From Phaeobacter inhibens DSM 16374 (GTDB lineage: Bacteria > Pseudomonadota > Alphaproteobacteria > Rhodobacterales > Rhodobacteraceae), in contig NZ_KI421498.1 of NCBI RefSeq assembly GCF_000473105.1, forward strand, positions 1,550,001 through 1,614,000: a stretch of 64,000 nt of DNA, written 5' to 3'. Below are positions 1-9,792 of this stretch, piece after piece. Position 1 is the stretch's first letter. Every line of letters starts with the position of its first letter. The notes below the pieces were generated by a model. The model did no database searches. It was not told where the DNA came from and saw only the letters and a list, made by a program, of their open reading frames with translations. A program made the translations under genes and the position numbers.

Positions 1-56
1 CGTGGCCGCCGGCAGCGCAATCGCGGCGCGCCGCTAGCCTTAGCGCGGCCTACGGC

Positions 57-99
57 TTGACATTTGCGCCTGCGCACCCATTTAGTTATCATGATAACT
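57..99 (+). promoter_or_regulatory. Promoter with MarR-type palindromic operator
   Basis: A perfect 16-bp palindrome, AGTTATCATGATAACT, lies at 84-99. A TTGACA -35 hexamer at 57-62 places the likely -10 at about 80-86, so the palindrome overlaps the -10 and start region. MarR proteins bind palindromes of this kind as dimers, and a MarR gene is the second gene downstream. Autorepression of the two-gene unit is inferred. Confidence 0.7.
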
Positions 100-116
100 C
101 ATTAAGGAGCTTTTTC

Positions 117-410
117 ATGACAACGCAATTTCAGCTGATCGCCAAAATCACCCCGAAGCCTGAGCATATGCAGGACGTCCGTGACAGCCTGACCAGCATC
201 CTGGCCCCCACCCGCGCCGAACCTGGCTGCCTGAAATTCAACCTGCTTGAGGGCCGCAGCGGCGATTGTTTTTATCTGGATGAGGAATGGACCAGCGACG
301 ACGCCCTCGCTACCCACTACGAGATGGATTACATCAAACCGATCTTTGCCAAATATGAAAACTGGCTGGCCACACCAGCGGAAATCCACAAGATGACCGC
401 GCTGGCCTGA
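117..410 (+). CDS. Antibiotic biosynthesis monooxygenase (ABM) domain protein, putative quinol monooxygenase
   Basis: This 97-residue protein is a single ferredoxin-like ABM domain of the YgiN type: an N-terminal beta strand (FQLIAKITPKPEH), then a helix covering DVRDSLTSILAPTRAEPGC, then the strand around FYLDEEWTSDDALATHYE. Such proteins are cofactor-free dimers that oxidise quinols or aromatic compounds; the substrate cannot be read here. The ATG at 117 is chosen over an upstream in-frame start because AAGGAG lies at 104-109 and the operator palindrome would otherwise be inside the gene. It is followed 4 bp later by a MarR regulator, which suggests one transcription unit for response to quinone-like or electrophilic compounds (inference). 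Confidence 0.85.
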   Translation: MTTQFQLIAKITPKPEHMQDVRDSLTSILAPTRAEPGCLKFNLLEGRSGDCFYLDEEWTSDDALATHYEMDYIKPIFAKYENWLATPAEIHKMTALA

Positions 411-414
411 CCGC

Positions 415-858
415 TTGTTCTTCCTCAAGGACCTGCCCTCCCGTCAGATGGTCGAACGCTACGTAGAGGCCTATGGCAGTGACCCGGCGCTTATCAGCGA
501 TGCGCTGCTGATGATGCGCCGGGCCAGCCTGCTGATCCGCAAGCTGGAGACCTATTTCGCGGGTCACGGGCTGTCGCAGCTGCGGTTTCTTGTGCTGATC
601 GTGATCGACCGCGAACCGGATCGCCAATGGCTCAGCCCGAATGAGATCGCGCAGCGGATTGATGTCTCGAAACCGGTGATGACCCGCACGCTCCACGCCT
701 TGCAGGCAGACGGGCTGGTCCGCATCACCGCGAGCGAGACCGATGGCCGCTCAAAAGAGGTGACACTGACGCCCGACGGCCATACGCGATTGCAGGCCAC
801 CCTGCCCGAATACTACCAGATCCTGTCAAAGGAGATGGCGCAATCCCCGCCCGGGTAG
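415..858 (+). CDS. MarR-family transcriptional regulator
   Basis: The protein has 147 residues from a TTG start. A winged helix-turn-helix covers roughly residues 65-115 (LSPNEIAQRIDVSKPVMTRT, then the wing LVRITASETDGRSKEVTLTP), flanked by helices used for dimerisation. The TTG at 415 is preferred to the ATG at 448 because the intervening residues read as normal coding sequence and the gene lies only 4 bp after the monooxygenase, so translational coupling is plausible; there is no clear ribosome binding site for either start. It probably represses the operon through the palindrome at 84-99 and responds to a small aromatic or oxidant ligand (inference). Confidence 0.85.
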   Translation: MFFLKDLPSRQMVERYVEAYGSDPALISDALLMMRRASLLIRKLETYFAGHGLSQLRFLVLIVIDREPDRQWLSPNEIAQRIDVSKPVMTRTLHALQADGLVRITASETDGRSKEVTLTPDGHTRLQATLPEYYQILSKEMAQSPPG

Positions 859-861
859 ATA

Positions 862-2259
862 TCAGCCCTGCAGCTTTGCCACCTCGGCGATGAAATCCTC
901 GCCGCGTTGCTCGAAGTTGTCGTATTGATCAAAGCTCGCCGCCGCAGGGGCCAGCAGAACCGTATCGCCCGCCTCAGCCTCAGCGCTGGCGCGGGCGACG
1001 GCCTCGGCCATGGTGATGCAAACCTCTGCCTCGACGTCCAATTGCATGGCAAAGCCTGCCGCCTCGCGCCCGATCACATAGGCTTTGCGCACCTTGCCGG
1101 TCTGCCCGCGCAGGGCCTCCAGCCCGCCGTCTTTCTCCAGCCCGCCACAGATCCAGCGGATATTGTCAAAGGCGCTCAACGCCTTCACTGCGCTGTCCAG
1201 ATTGGTGGCCTTGCTGTCATTCACATAGCGCACCCCCTCATGGGTCGCGATGGTCTGGCTGCGATGCGGTAGCCCCGGATAGCTCGCCAGTGCGTCCTCG
1301 ATCAGGCGCGGTGCAAGACCCAGCGCCCGCGCCGCCGCATAGGCCGCACAGGCGTTCTGATGGTTATGCGCGCCCGGCAGCCCCTGCATCTGGCGCAGAT
1401 CAATCGACGCCGCCTGTCGGCCCTTGCGGTATTCGCTCAGGAACCCCTTGCGGGCAAAGACCTGCCAACCCGGTCCGGTCAGTTTCCGACTAGCAGAGAT
1501 GCGGATCACCCGGTCGTCGCTGGCCGCCTCCGACAACTGACCGGCCAGATACAGCCCCTCGTCCTCATCCACGCCAATGATTGCACGGTCTGGCCCGCCT
1601 TCGGCAAACAGCCGTCGCTTGGCCGCGAAATAGCCGCCCATGCCCGCGTGCCGGTCCAGATGATCGGGGCTGAGGTTGGTGAACACCGCCACATCCGGCG
1701 TCAGGGCGCGGGCCAGATCGGTCTGATAGCTCGACAGCTCCAGCACCACGATGCCGCCGGATCCCGGCGGATCAATGTCCAGCACACCACGCCCGATATT
1801 GCCCGCCAGCTGGCTTTCGCGTCCGGCCTCCTGCAGGATGTGGTGCAGCAGCGCCACCGTAGTGGATTTGCCGTTGGAGCCAGTGACCGCCACAATACGC
1901 GGCGCCTGATCGAACCGTTCCCAGCCCCGCGTCGCAACCGAGCGGAAGAACAGCCCGATGTCATTGTCCACCGGCACACCCGCCACTAGTGCCGCATGGA
2001 TCACCGGATTGGGTTTGGGATAGAGATGCGGAATACCCGGCGAGACAATCAGCGAGGCGATGTCATCAAACGCCCCGGATTTCAGCAGATCGCGGCAGGT
2101 GAGCCCCTCAACCTCGGCCCGCGCCCGCGCGCCGGGGTTGTCGTCCCAACAGACAGGCTCCGCTCCGCCTTCGCGCAGCGCCCGAGCGGTGGCAAATCCC
2201 GACCGGCCCAGCCCCAAAACGGCGACCTTTGCGCCCTCAAAACCTGTAACAGGGATCAT
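862..2259 (-). CDS. murD: UDP-N-acetylmuramoylalanine--D-glutamate ligase
   Basis: MurD adds D-glutamate to UDP-MurNAc-L-Ala in the cytoplasm, using ATP. The 465-residue protein shows the N-terminal Rossmann-like UDP-binding start ([11 protein letters not shown], residues 11-21), the Mur ligase P-loop GSNGKST (127-133), the central HLDRH region and a C-terminal domain with NDSKATN. The start at 2259 is preceded by GGGAGG and replaces an upstream in-frame extension that is not Mur-like. It is the last peptidoglycan precursor gene of the cluster, separated from mraY by a glutaminase gene on the opposite strand, so it probably has its own promoter. Confidence 0.97.
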   Translation of the reverse strand: MIPVTGFEGAKVAVLGLGRSGFATARALREGGAEPVCWDDNPGARARAEVEGLTCRDLLKSGAFDDIASLIVSPGIPHLYPKPNPVIHAALVAGVPVDNDIGLFFRSVATRGWERFDQAPRIVAVTGSNGKSTTVALLHHILQEAGRESQLAGNIGRGVLDIDPPGSGGIVVLELSSYQTDLARALTPDVAVFTNLSPDHLDRHAGMGGYFAAKRRLFAEGGPDRAIIGVDEDEGLYLAGQLSEAASDDRVIRISASRKLTGPGWQVFARKGFLSEYRKGRQAASIDLRQMQGLPGAHNHQNACAAYAAARALGLAPRLIEDALASYPGLPHRSQTIATHEGVRYVNDSKATNLDSAVKALSAFDNIRWICGGLEKDGGLEALRGQTGKVRKAYVIGREAAGFAMQLDVEAEVCITMAEAVARASAEAEAGDTVLLAPAAASFDQYDNFEQRGEDFIAEVAKLQG

Positions 2260-2383
2260 TGCCCAACCTCCCGCAAAACCTTTGATCAAATCGCTAACCG
2301 ATCCATGGAACCAATGCCAGTCCCGTCGCGTTGACAAATGGTCCGGCACGTCTGAAACCTCTGCCAAAGGAAGGGAGTATCCA

Positions 2384-3298
2384 ATGGCTGCAAAGTTACA
2401 GCGCGTCCTTGACGAGATCAGCCAGCAGATGCGGGCCAGCACCGATTGGGGCGAGGTTGCCAGCTATATTCCCGAACTGGGCGAGGTGCGCCCCGATCAG
2501 TTTGCAATCAGCGTGGCAACGGCCGATGGCGGGCTGTTCAGCGCCGGTGATTTCCAGACACGGTTTTCCGCCCAAAGTATCACCAAAGTGTTCACCCTTG
2601 CCATTGCCTTGGGGCGCGCGGGGGATCAGCTGTGGCACCGGGTTGGCCGCGAACCCTCCGGCACGGCCTTCAACTCCATCGTGCAGCTGGAGCATGAACA
2701 GGGACGCCCGCGCAATCCCTTCGTCAATGCCGGTGCCATTGTCACCACAGATGAGGTGCTGGCCGGACGTGAACCGCGCGAGGCGCTGGCGGAATTTCTC
2801 GGCTTCGTGCGCGCCGCGGCAGAAGATGACGACATCCATATCAACGCCGATGTGGCGCGTTCGGAAACCGCCCATGGTCACCGCAACGCGGCCCATGCTC
2901 ATTTTCTGGCCTCCTTTGGCAACCTCAAGAACCCGCCGGAAAAGGTGCTGGGCACCTACTTCCATCATTGCGCCACCGAGATGACAACCCAGCAGCTGGC
3001 CAAGGCAGGCCGCTTCCTGATCGGCACCGGAAGTTATCCCCGGATGGTGTCCCTGGACCGGGTGCGACGGCTCAATGCGCTGATGCTGACCTGCGGACAT
3101 TATGATGGGTCCGGTGAATTTGCCTATCGCGTGGGCCTGCCCGCCAAAAGCGGCGTGGGCGGCGGCATCCTCGGCGTTGTGCCGGGACAGGCGAGCATCG
3201 CCGTCTGGTCGCCGGGATTGAACCGCAACGGCAATTCCAAACTGGGCACCGAAGCGATGGAGCAACTGGCCCGTGAAATGGGCTGGTCAGTCTTCTAG
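2384..3298 (+). CDS. glsA: Glutaminase
   Basis: GlsA hydrolyses L-glutamine to glutamate and ammonia. The 304-residue protein has the family's serine-hydrolase fold related to beta-lactamases: the nucleophile motif S-I-T-K is in [15 protein letters not shown] near residue 65, followed by the PSGTAFNS and NPFVNAGAI segments that build the active site, and KSGVGGGI near the C terminus. The ATG at 2384 has AAGGGAG upstream. The gene lies in the opposite direction between mraY and murD, and its presence there looks like a local insertion into an otherwise conserved gene order. It could feed glutamate to nearby MurD, but nothing in the sequence shows that. Confidence 0.95.
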   Translation: MAAKLQRVLDEISQQMRASTDWGEVASYIPELGEVRPDQFAISVATADGGLFSAGDFQTRFSAQSITKVFTLAIALGRAGDQLWHRVGREPSGTAFNSIVQLEHEQGRPRNPFVNAGAIVTTDEVLAGREPREALAEFLGFVRAAAEDDDIHINADVARSETAHGHRNAAHAHFLASFGNLKNPPEKVLGTYFHHCATEMTTQQLAKAGRFLIGTGSYPRMVSLDRVRRLNALMLTCGHYDGSGEFAYRVGLPAKSGVGGGILGVVPGQASIAVWSPGLNRNGNSKLGTEAMEQLAREMGWSVF

Positions 3299-3617
3299 GC
3301 GCGCGTTGCCGTCCCTGCGTTCGCAGCCCTTAGGATCCTTTCAGGTGACACCGCTAACCTAGCCCCGTTGCAACACAAAGATCAGGAGATCGCCCCCCAT
3401 TTTCAGCCCCACCAAGGCTGCGGGGGGTCCGCACAGGCCGACAGACGGAGATGACCCCTAGCAAAGGTCATCCAGCCTCCGCCCCTCCGGCGGCGCCGCC
3501 TTCTTTGCACTAAAAAATACCGCCCAAGGCATCCCTGCCCCAAGCGGTTTCAAATATCAGACCAGACCGGCTCACCGCCCCCGCAGGATAGCCTGCGCGG
3601 CGGCGATTCGGCGTGGA
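3299..3617. other. Convergent intergenic region between glsA and mraY
   Basis: No gene is supported here. The stretch holds a 7-bp stem-loop with GATGACC (3450-3456) and GGTCATC (3466-3472), lacking a T run, and a GGCGGCGCCGCC palindrome near 3490. These may help end convergent transcription, but neither is a standard terminator. Confidence 0.5.
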
Positions 3618-4700
3618 TCAGCGCACTTTCAGGGTCGCCAGACCAATCATCGCAAGGATCAGCGAGATGATCCAGAAACGGATCACGATGGTCGGCTCCG
3701 CCCAGCCCTTTTTCTCATAGTGGTGATGGATCGGTGCCATCAGGAACACCCGCTTGCCCGTGCGTTTGAAGTAGAGCACCTGAATGATCACCGACAGCGC
3801 CTCCACCACAAAAAGACCGCCGACAATTGCCAGCACCAGTTCGTGCTTGGTGACCACCGCGATGGCCCCCAGCGCGCCGCCCAGAGCCAATGACCCGGTA
3901 TCGCCCATGAACACCGCTGCCGGCGGCGCATTGTACCACAGGAAGCCAAGACCACCGCCGAACAGCGCCGCGGCAAAGATCAGGATTTCCCCGGTGCCAG
4001 GCACGTAATGCACATCCAGATATTCGGTGAAGTCGACGCGCCCCACCGCATAGGCGATCACGCCCAGGGTCGAGGTGGCAATCATAACCGGCATGATCGC
4101 CAACCCATCAAGACCATCTGTCAGGTTCACAGCATTGGCCGCACCGACGATCACGCAGATCGAAAACGGCACATAGAACAGGCCCAGATTGATCAGCGTG
4201 TCCTTGAACACCGGCAGTGCCAGCTGATTCTGCAACTCAACCGGATGATAGGCCGAGGCCCAGACGGCAGCGATCACCGCAATGGTGATCCCCAGCGCAA
4301 GCCGCAGCTTGCCCGGCACGCCGGCCGTGTTCTGCTTGGAGACCTTGGCATAATCATCGGCAAAGCCGATCAGCGCAAAGGATAATGTGACAAACAGCAC
4401 CAGCCAGACAAACGGGTTGTCCCAGCGCGCCCAGAGCAGCGTCGCGGTCATCAGCGCGCCGACGATCAGCAGCCCACCCATGGTGGGTGTGCCCGCCTTG
4501 GCCAGATGCCCCTCAGGCCCATCGTCGCGGATCGGCTGGCCCTTGCCCTGCTTGCGGCGCAGCACGTTGATCAGTGGTGGGCCAAACAGAAACCCAAACA
4601 GAAGCGCCGTCAAAAACGCCCCACCCGCGCGAAAGGTGATGTAGCGGAAGAGGTTGAAAAGATCCCCCCCATCCGACAGCGCGGTTAACCAATAGAGCAT
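3618..4700 (-). CDS. mraY: Phospho-N-acetylmuramoyl-pentapeptide-transferase
   Basis: MraY transfers phospho-MurNAc-pentapeptide from UDP to undecaprenyl phosphate at the inner membrane, forming lipid I. The 360-residue sequence has about ten hydrophobic segments. The conserved motifs are present: the aspartate pair in FADDYAKV (115-116), NLTDGLDGL (192-200) and the HHHYEKKGW loop (from residue 325). It lies 27 bp after murF on the same strand and is the last gene of the continuous mraZ-to-mraY run. Length and order are those of Rhodobacteraceae dcw clusters. Confidence 0.98.
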   Translation of the reverse strand: MLYWLTALSDGGDLFNLFRYITFRAGGAFLTALLFGFLFGPPLINVLRRKQGKGQPIRDDGPEGHLAKAGTPTMGGLLIVGALMTATLLWARWDNPFVWLVLFVTLSFALIGFADDYAKVSKQNTAGVPGKLRLALGITIAVIAAVWASAYHPVELQNQLALPVFKDTLINLGLFYVPFSICVIVGAANAVNLTDGLDGLAIMPVMIATSTLGVIAYAVGRVDFTEYLDVHYVPGTGEILIFAAALFGGGLGFLWYNAPPAAVFMGDTGSLALGGALGAIAVVTKHELVLAIVGGLFVVEALSVIIQVLYFKRTGKRVFLMAPIHHHYEKKGWAEPTIVIRFWIISLILAMIGLATLKVR

Positions 4701-4727
4701 GTCAGCCGGTCCTCAGTTCATCAGAAT

Positions 4728-6137
4728 TTAGAAAGTGGCCTCGCCATGGCCCAATTCGCGGATGCCGTCAACAACCTTGGCCAGCGCCATGCTCAGCGAC
4801 CCCTTGGCCAGAACCACATCCCCCGCCGCGATCTGACCCGCCAGATCGGCGCAAGCGTCGGTGCTGGTGGCGTAGTGCCCGCCACGTTTGTTCGCAGGCA
4901 ATGCCGCGTGCAGCGCTCCCATCAGCGAACCGATGCAATGAATTTCATCCAAGGCCTGTACTGCATCCAGATTGGCCAGATCGCTGTGCAGTCGCTGTTC
5001 CTGCGCCCCCAGTTCCTTCATGTCACCCAGATAGGCAATGCGCCGCCCGGTGCAGGGCGTCGCCGCCAGCACCGCCAGCGCCGCCGCGACCGAGGTCGGA
5101 TTGGCGTTGTAACTGTCATCCAGCAGCAAAATTTCGCCCCGATCCGCACCGAGGCTAATGGTTTCACGCGCCCCGCGTCCGGTGACCGGCGACCAGAGCG
5201 ACAAGCTAAGAACCGCGCGCGCCAAATCCAGCCCCAGCGCATCCAGACAGGCCAATGCACCAAGGGCGTTCATCGCAAAATGCGCGCCAAGAGATTGGAC
5301 ACGCAGAGTAAGCGTCTGTTCCCGCGCCTGCACCTCGGCCTGTGTTTCTTCACCGCGCAGATCCATGGAGGTCAGGAGATAGTCGGACCGGCTGTCGCCA
5401 GTAGCACTGCCAAACCAGCGTGCCTCAATCCCCAGCGCCTGCGCAGCTGCGCGCAGCATATGCGCCTCGGCAATATCTGCATTCAGCACGGCAACACCGC
5501 CCAGCTCCAGCCCCTCCATGATGGCGGCCTTCTCGGTGGCGATGCCTTCGATCCCGTCAAAGGCCTCAAGATGCACCGGCGCCACGGTTGTCACCATCGC
5601 CACATGCGGACGCGCCTGTTTCGCAAGCGGGCTGATCTCACCGGGATGATTCATGCCGATCTCAATCACCGCAAATTCGGTGTCACGCGGCATCCGCGCC
5701 AGTGTCAGTGGCACGCCCCAATGGTTGTTATAGCTGGCAACAGCGGCATGGGTGCGGCCCTGATCCGACAGCATCCGCGCCAGCATTTCCTTGGTCGAGG
5801 TCTTCCCCACAGAGCCGGTGACCGCAATTACCCGCGCGTCTGTGCGCGCGCGACCTGCCCGGCCCAGAGCCTCAAGTGCGGTCTGCACGTCATCCACCAG
5901 CAAGAGCGGCGCATCTTCACTGACGCCCTCGGGCCGTCGCGAAACCAGCGCGGCACCAGCGCCTTTCTCCAGGGCTTGCGCCACGAAGTCATGGCCATCA
6001 CGCGCCGCCTTCAGCGCCACAAACAGATCGCCCGCGGCGATGCTGCGGGTGTCGATGGAAATACCGTCCACGCGCCAGTCGCCAACGGCCTGACCGCCGG
6101 TTGCTGCGGCGGCCTCCTCAGCTGTCCAAAGACTCAT
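4728..6137 (-). CDS. murF: UDP-N-acetylmuramoyl-tripeptide--D-alanyl-D-alanine ligase
   Basis: MurF joins D-Ala-D-Ala to the UDP-MurNAc tripeptide, the last cytoplasmic step of precursor synthesis. The 469-residue protein has the N-terminal substrate domain (ISIDTRSIAAGDLFVAL, about 27-42), the P-loop GSVGKTST (108-115), the NNHWGVPLTLAR stretch and a C-terminal domain with DDSYNANPTS, which is typical of MurF. Its start overlaps the end of murE by 4 bp, consistent with translational coupling. Confidence 0.98.
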   Translation of the reverse strand: MSLWTAEEAAAATGGQAVGDWRVDGISIDTRSIAAGDLFVALKAARDGHDFVAQALEKGAGAALVSRRPEGVSEDAPLLLVDDVQTALEALGRAGRARTDARVIAVTGSVGKTSTKEMLARMLSDQGRTHAAVASYNNHWGVPLTLARMPRDTEFAVIEIGMNHPGEISPLAKQARPHVAMVTTVAPVHLEAFDGIEGIATEKAAIMEGLELGGVAVLNADIAEAHMLRAAAQALGIEARWFGSATGDSRSDYLLTSMDLRGEETQAEVQAREQTLTLRVQSLGAHFAMNALGALACLDALGLDLARAVLSLSLWSPVTGRGARETISLGADRGEILLLDDSYNANPTSVAAALAVLAATPCTGRRIAYLGDMKELGAQEQRLHSDLANLDAVQALDEIHCIGSLMGALHAALPANKRGGHYATSTDACADLAGQIAAGDVVLAKGSLSMALAKVVDGIRELGHGEATF

Positions 6138-7618
6138 ACCAGCCTCCCGTCCAGCACCGCGACCGCCATGCTGGCCTGTTCCACATCATCAAAGGGCAAA
6201 ACATCACTGCCGACGATCTGACCCGTCTCATGCCCCTTGCCGCAGATCAGCAGCGCGTCACCCGCCCCCAGCGCATCCACACCACGCAGGATCGCCTCGG
6301 CCCGGTCGCCGACTTCCATCGCGTCCGGCGCGCCGCCCTTGACGGCGGCACGGATCACCGCCGGATCCTCGCTGCGCGGATTGTCATCAGTGACGATCAC
6401 TAGATCGGCGTTATTCTGCGCCGCCTGCCCCATCAGCGGACGTTTGGCGGCATCGCGATCACCACCGGCGCCGACAATGGCCACCAACCGGCCCAGCACA
6501 TGCGGGCGCAACGCCTTGATCGCGGTGGCCACGGCATCGGGGGTATGGGCGTAATCCACAAACACCGTCGCGCCATTTTCGCGCGTGGCCGCCAGCTGCA
6601 TCCGCCCGCGTACGGTCTGCAAATGCGGCAGCGTGTCAAACACCGCCTGCGGGTCCTCGCCGCTGGCAATCACCAGACCGCAGGCCAGAAGGATATTCTC
6701 CGCCTGAAACCCGCCAATCAAATTCAGCCGCGCCTGATAAGGTTTGTCGTGCCAGGTGAAGCGCATGTCCTGACCGGACGCATCATAGCGCGCACCGACA
6801 AGGCTCAGATCACCGAGACCGCGCCCGACGGAAATCACCTCATGCCCGCGCGCCGCAGCGACGGCGCGCATCTGCTCACCGCGGGGATCATCCATATTGA
6901 TGACGGCCACGCCATCATCCGGCAGCACCCGACGGAACAGGCCGGCCTTGGCGGTGAAATACGCCTCAAACGTCTCGTGGTAATCGAGGTGGTCCTGGGT
7001 GAAATTAGTGAACCCCGCCGCCGCCAGATGCACACCGTCCAGACGCCGCTGCTCCAGCCCGTGCGAAGAGGCCTCCATCGCCGCGTGGGTGACACCCGCA
7101 GCCGCCGCCTGCGCCAGCGCATCATGCAGGGTGACAGGTTCTGGTGTGGTGTGATTGAGCGGGTGGCTCCAGCTGCCTTCAACACCTGTGGTGCCGAGGT
7201 TCACCGCCTGATGGCCCAGCTCGACCCAGATCTGACGCACAAAGCTGGCCACCGAAGTTTTCCCATTGGTGCCGGTGACCGCCACCATGGTTTCCGGCTG
7301 CGCGCCGAACCACAGGGCCGCGGCATAGGCCAGCGCCTGACGCGGGTCTTCGACAACCACCAGAGCCACAGTCGACTCGCGCAGCAGCTCTGCTACGATC
7401 TGCGCCCCGGCCGCATCGGTCAGGATCGCCGCCGCCCCGTTGCCAAGTGCTGCGGGGGTGAATTTCGCCCCATGCACCTGACTGCCGGGAAGGGCTGCAA
7501 ACAGCCCGCCTTCGACCACCTTGCGGCTGTCAACGGCAATGCCCCGGATCATCGGATCGACACCGCCACGCGCGGTCAGCCCCAACTGGCTGAGAGGACG
7601 GTTTTCAATGGTGCTCAT
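6134..7618 (-). CDS. murE: UDP-N-acetylmuramoyl-L-alanyl-D-glutamate--2,6-diaminopimelate ligase
   Basis: MurE adds the third peptide residue. The motif DNPRSEDP (412-419) is the signature of enzymes that use meso-diaminopimelate rather than lysine, as expected for a Gram-negative cell. The 494-residue protein also has the N-terminal motif IAVDSRKV, the P-loop GTNGKTS (116-122) and the HTTPEP substrate segment. It lies 15 bp after ftsI and overlaps murF by 4 bp. Confidence 0.98.
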   Translation of the reverse strand: MSTIENRPLSQLGLTARGGVDPMIRGIAVDSRKVVEGGLFAALPGSQVHGAKFTPAALGNGAAAILTDAAGAQIVAELLRESTVALVVVEDPRQALAYAAALWFGAQPETMVAVTGTNGKTSVASFVRQIWVELGHQAVNLGTTGVEGSWSHPLNHTTPEPVTLHDALAQAAAAGVTHAAMEASSHGLEQRRLDGVHLAAAGFTNFTQDHLDYHETFEAYFTAKAGLFRRVLPDDGVAVINMDDPRGEQMRAVAAARGHEVISVGRGLGDLSLVGARYDASGQDMRFTWHDKPYQARLNLIGGFQAENILLACGLVIASGEDPQAVFDTLPHLQTVRGRMQLAATRENGATVFVDYAHTPDAVATAIKALRPHVLGRLVAIVGAGGDRDAAKRPLMGQAAQNNADLVIVTDDNPRSEDPAVIRAAVKGGAPDAMEVGDRAEAILRGVDALGAGDALLICGKGHETGQIVGSDVLPFDDVEQASMAVAVLDGRLV

Positions 7619-7633
7619 AGCAACCCCACCTGT

Positions 7634-9421
7634 TCAGTTTGAGGTGAGGGTTATAGCAGCAAGCCCATCGGGTTCAACTTGTGGCCTGAGCCCCAGTAGC
7701 GGCGCCACGCGGCCGATCATTTCACCCGCGACAGGCACGGCTGTCCAGCCTGCGGTGCGGCGCTCCTCACCATGGGCGATGACCGACGGTTCATCCAGCG
7801 TCACCACCAGCACATATTTCGGATCATGGGCCGGGAACATGGCGGCGAAGGTGGCGATCACCTTGCTCTCATAGTAACCACCACGGGGTTTGGGCTTGTC
7901 AGCGGTGCCGGTTTTGCCGCCCACCTGATAGCCGGGCACCTCGCCAAAACTGGCGGTACCGCTGGTAACAACCTTGCGCAGCATCGCGCGGGCCTGACCG
8001 GCGGCCTCCGGTGACATGATCCGGTGGCCCAGCTGTGGCCCTTTCTGGCGCAGGATGGTCGGGGCGACATACTGGCCGCCATTGGCAATCGCCGCATACC
8101 CCGCCGCAAGATGCATCGGGCTGGTGGACAGCCCATGCCCGTACGAAATCGTCACCGTGCTCAGCTCACCCCATTTGCGGGGTTTCAGAGGTTTGCCGCC
8201 TGCGGCCTCGGCGATCTCAATCGGAGTGGGTTCAAACATGCCCATCGCGCGCAGGAAATCCTGCTGACGCTGCGCGCCAATCTGCAAGGCCAGACGCCCG
8301 GTGCCCCGGTTGGAGCTGTTGACGATGATGTCGGCAACACTCAGCTTGCCGTAGTTCTTGTTGTGAAACTCACCAATCGGGAACCGCCCGATCCGCATTG
8401 GACCGGAGGTATCGATAATGGTCTCGGAATTCACAATCCCCAGATCAACGGCCTGTGCCGCCGTGAAAATCTTGAAGGTCGAGCCGAGTTCATAGACCCC
8501 CTGCACCGCGCGGTTGAACAGCGGGCTGGTAGAGGGATCAAAGCCGGAGGTGGGCGGACGCGGGCGGTCATTGGGATCAAAATCCGGCAGCGACACGACG
8601 GAGATCACCTCGCCGGTGTGGACGTCCATCAGGATCGACGTTGCCCCCTTGGCGTTCATCAGCTTCATACCGCCCAGAAGCACCCGTTCGGAAGCAGCCT
8701 GTACCGTGAGGTCCAGCGACAATTGAAGGGGACGCCCGCCATTGGCCGGGTCGCGCAGGTAGTCGTCAAACTGCTTTTCAACACCCGCCACGCCGATCAC
8801 CTCGGCGGCACTGACGCCTTCTTTCCCGAAACCGGCGCCGCCCAGCACATGTGCCGCGACGCTGCCATTGGGATAAAGACGCATCTCGCGGGGGCCGAAC
8901 AGCAGGCCGGGATCACCGATATCATGCACCGCCTGTTTCTGCTCGGGGCTGATTTTCTTCTTGATCCAAATGAACTTACGCTTGCCGGTGAAATCGCTGA
9001 CCAGCCGTTCCAGCTCCAGATCGGGGAAGATTTCAACCAAGCGCTGCGCCGCCCCTTCCGGGTCCACCATCTGCGGTGGCTGGGCATAGAGCGAATGGGT
9101 TTCAAAGTTGGTCGCCAGAATGCGGCCTTTGCGGTCGACGATATCAGCGCGCTGCATGGCAATGGCGCTGCCCGGCGCGCTGGCGATGGGTTCCACCGGT
9201 TCAGAGGTGGCCAGTGTCGCCATCCGCGCGCCAATCGCGGTAAAGGCGCAGAGGAAAAACATGCCCAGAACCAGCAGGCGCCCCTCGGCGCGCTGACGGG
9301 ATTGGGTCTGCATTTCCGCATGGCGCTGCCGCAGGTTTTCCCGCTCGATGGCGTCCGGGTTTTCGCCGCGCGCACGCGCTGTCAGGATCCGGGCCAAGGG
9401 GCGCAGCGGCGTACGGATCAT
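7634..9421 (-). CDS. ftsI: Septal peptidoglycan transpeptidase, penicillin-binding protein 3
   Basis: FtsI cross-links septal peptidoglycan and works with FtsW. The 595-residue protein has a basic cytoplasmic N terminus, one membrane anchor (about 48-70), a dimerisation domain, and the transpeptidase motifs STFK (314-317, serine nucleophile), SSN (369-371) and KTG (503-505). The N-terminal cytoplasmic part, near 47 residues, is rich in Arg and Gln. The start overlaps ftsL by 4 bp. All catalytic motifs are intact. Confidence 0.97.
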   Translation of the reverse strand: MIRTPLRPLARILTARARGENPDAIERENLRQRHAEMQTQSRQRAEGRLLVLGMFFLCAFTAIGARMATLATSEPVEPIASAPGSAIAMQRADIVDRKGRILATNFETHSLYAQPPQMVDPEGAAQRLVEIFPDLELERLVSDFTGKRKFIWIKKKISPEQKQAVHDIGDPGLLFGPREMRLYPNGSVAAHVLGGAGFGKEGVSAAEVIGVAGVEKQFDDYLRDPANGGRPLQLSLDLTVQAASERVLLGGMKLMNAKGATSILMDVHTGEVISVVSLPDFDPNDRPRPPTSGFDPSTSPLFNRAVQGVYELGSTFKIFTAAQAVDLGIVNSETIIDTSGPMRIGRFPIGEFHNKNYGKLSVADIIVNSSNRGTGRLALQIGAQRQQDFLRAMGMFEPTPIEIAEAAGGKPLKPRKWGELSTVTISYGHGLSTSPMHLAAGYAAIANGGQYVAPTILRQKGPQLGHRIMSPEAAGQARAMLRKVVTSGTASFGEVPGYQVGGKTGTADKPKPRGGYYESKVIATFAAMFPAHDPKYVLVVTLDEPSVIAHGEERRTAGWTAVPVAGEMIGRVAPLLGLRPQVEPDGLAAITLTSN

Positions 9422-9792
9422 GGCTGCGTCCCCGTTGCGGTCTGCCCATTGGCCCCAAGCGAGGAAACCTCAACCCCGTTGGTGAAATCCAACAGCTCAT
9501 CCTCCTGCGGAGGATAGGCGACCTCATCCACGCGGCCAAATTGTTCCGGGCGCAGCGGCAGCAGGCTGAGGCGGTCAAAGTTCAGCTCCGCCAGTTCACG
9601 CAGGCGATCCGGGCGGTTGAGATAGGCCCATTCGGCGCGCAACACGCTGAGCCGGACCTGCGAGGCACCGATCTGGCGTTGCAGGCTGCGGGTTTCCTTC
9701 AGCACCTGCTGAGTGGTGTAGTTCTCGCGGTAAGCCCAGAACGCCAACCCAAAGACAGCCAGGCAGGTGGCGATATACAGCAGCGTCTTCAT
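9418..9792 (-). CDS. ftsL: Cell division protein FtsL
   Basis: FtsL is a small bitopic divisome protein that links with FtsB and FtsQ and helps activate septal synthesis. This 124-residue protein has one membrane segment at about residues 4-20, then a heptad-like helix ([20 protein letters not shown], about 29-48) suited to a coiled coil, and a Pro/Gly/Thr-rich tail. It is recognised from this architecture and from its place between rsmH and ftsI, with 4-bp overlaps on both sides. Confidence 0.93.
   Translation of the reverse strand: MKTLLYIATCLAVFGLAFWAYRENYTTQQVLKETRSLQRQIGASQVRLSVLRAEWAYLNRPDRLRELAELNFDRLSLLPLRPEQFGRVDEVAYPPQEDELLDFTNGVEVSSLGANGQTATGTQP

Noticed and set aside
1-60. Possible C-terminal end of a gene running in from the left (frame ending in VAAGSAIAARR and a TAG at 35-37)
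   Set aside because: Only eleven codons are visible. This is too little to support a gene.
2060-2383. N-terminal extension of glutaminase
   Set aside because: The reading frame runs over murD and has no similarity to glutaminase; the ATG at 2384 has a good ribosome site.
4746-6221. Long open frame (491 codons) on the plus strand opposite murF
   Set aside because: It mirrors the GC-rich codon pattern of murF and shows no domain. Similar antisense frames opposite pbp3 (8024-9517), pyc (22261-23898), bioA (41260-42837), bioC/DUF2478 (39407-40891) and the chemoreceptor (52326-54155) were rejected for the same reason.
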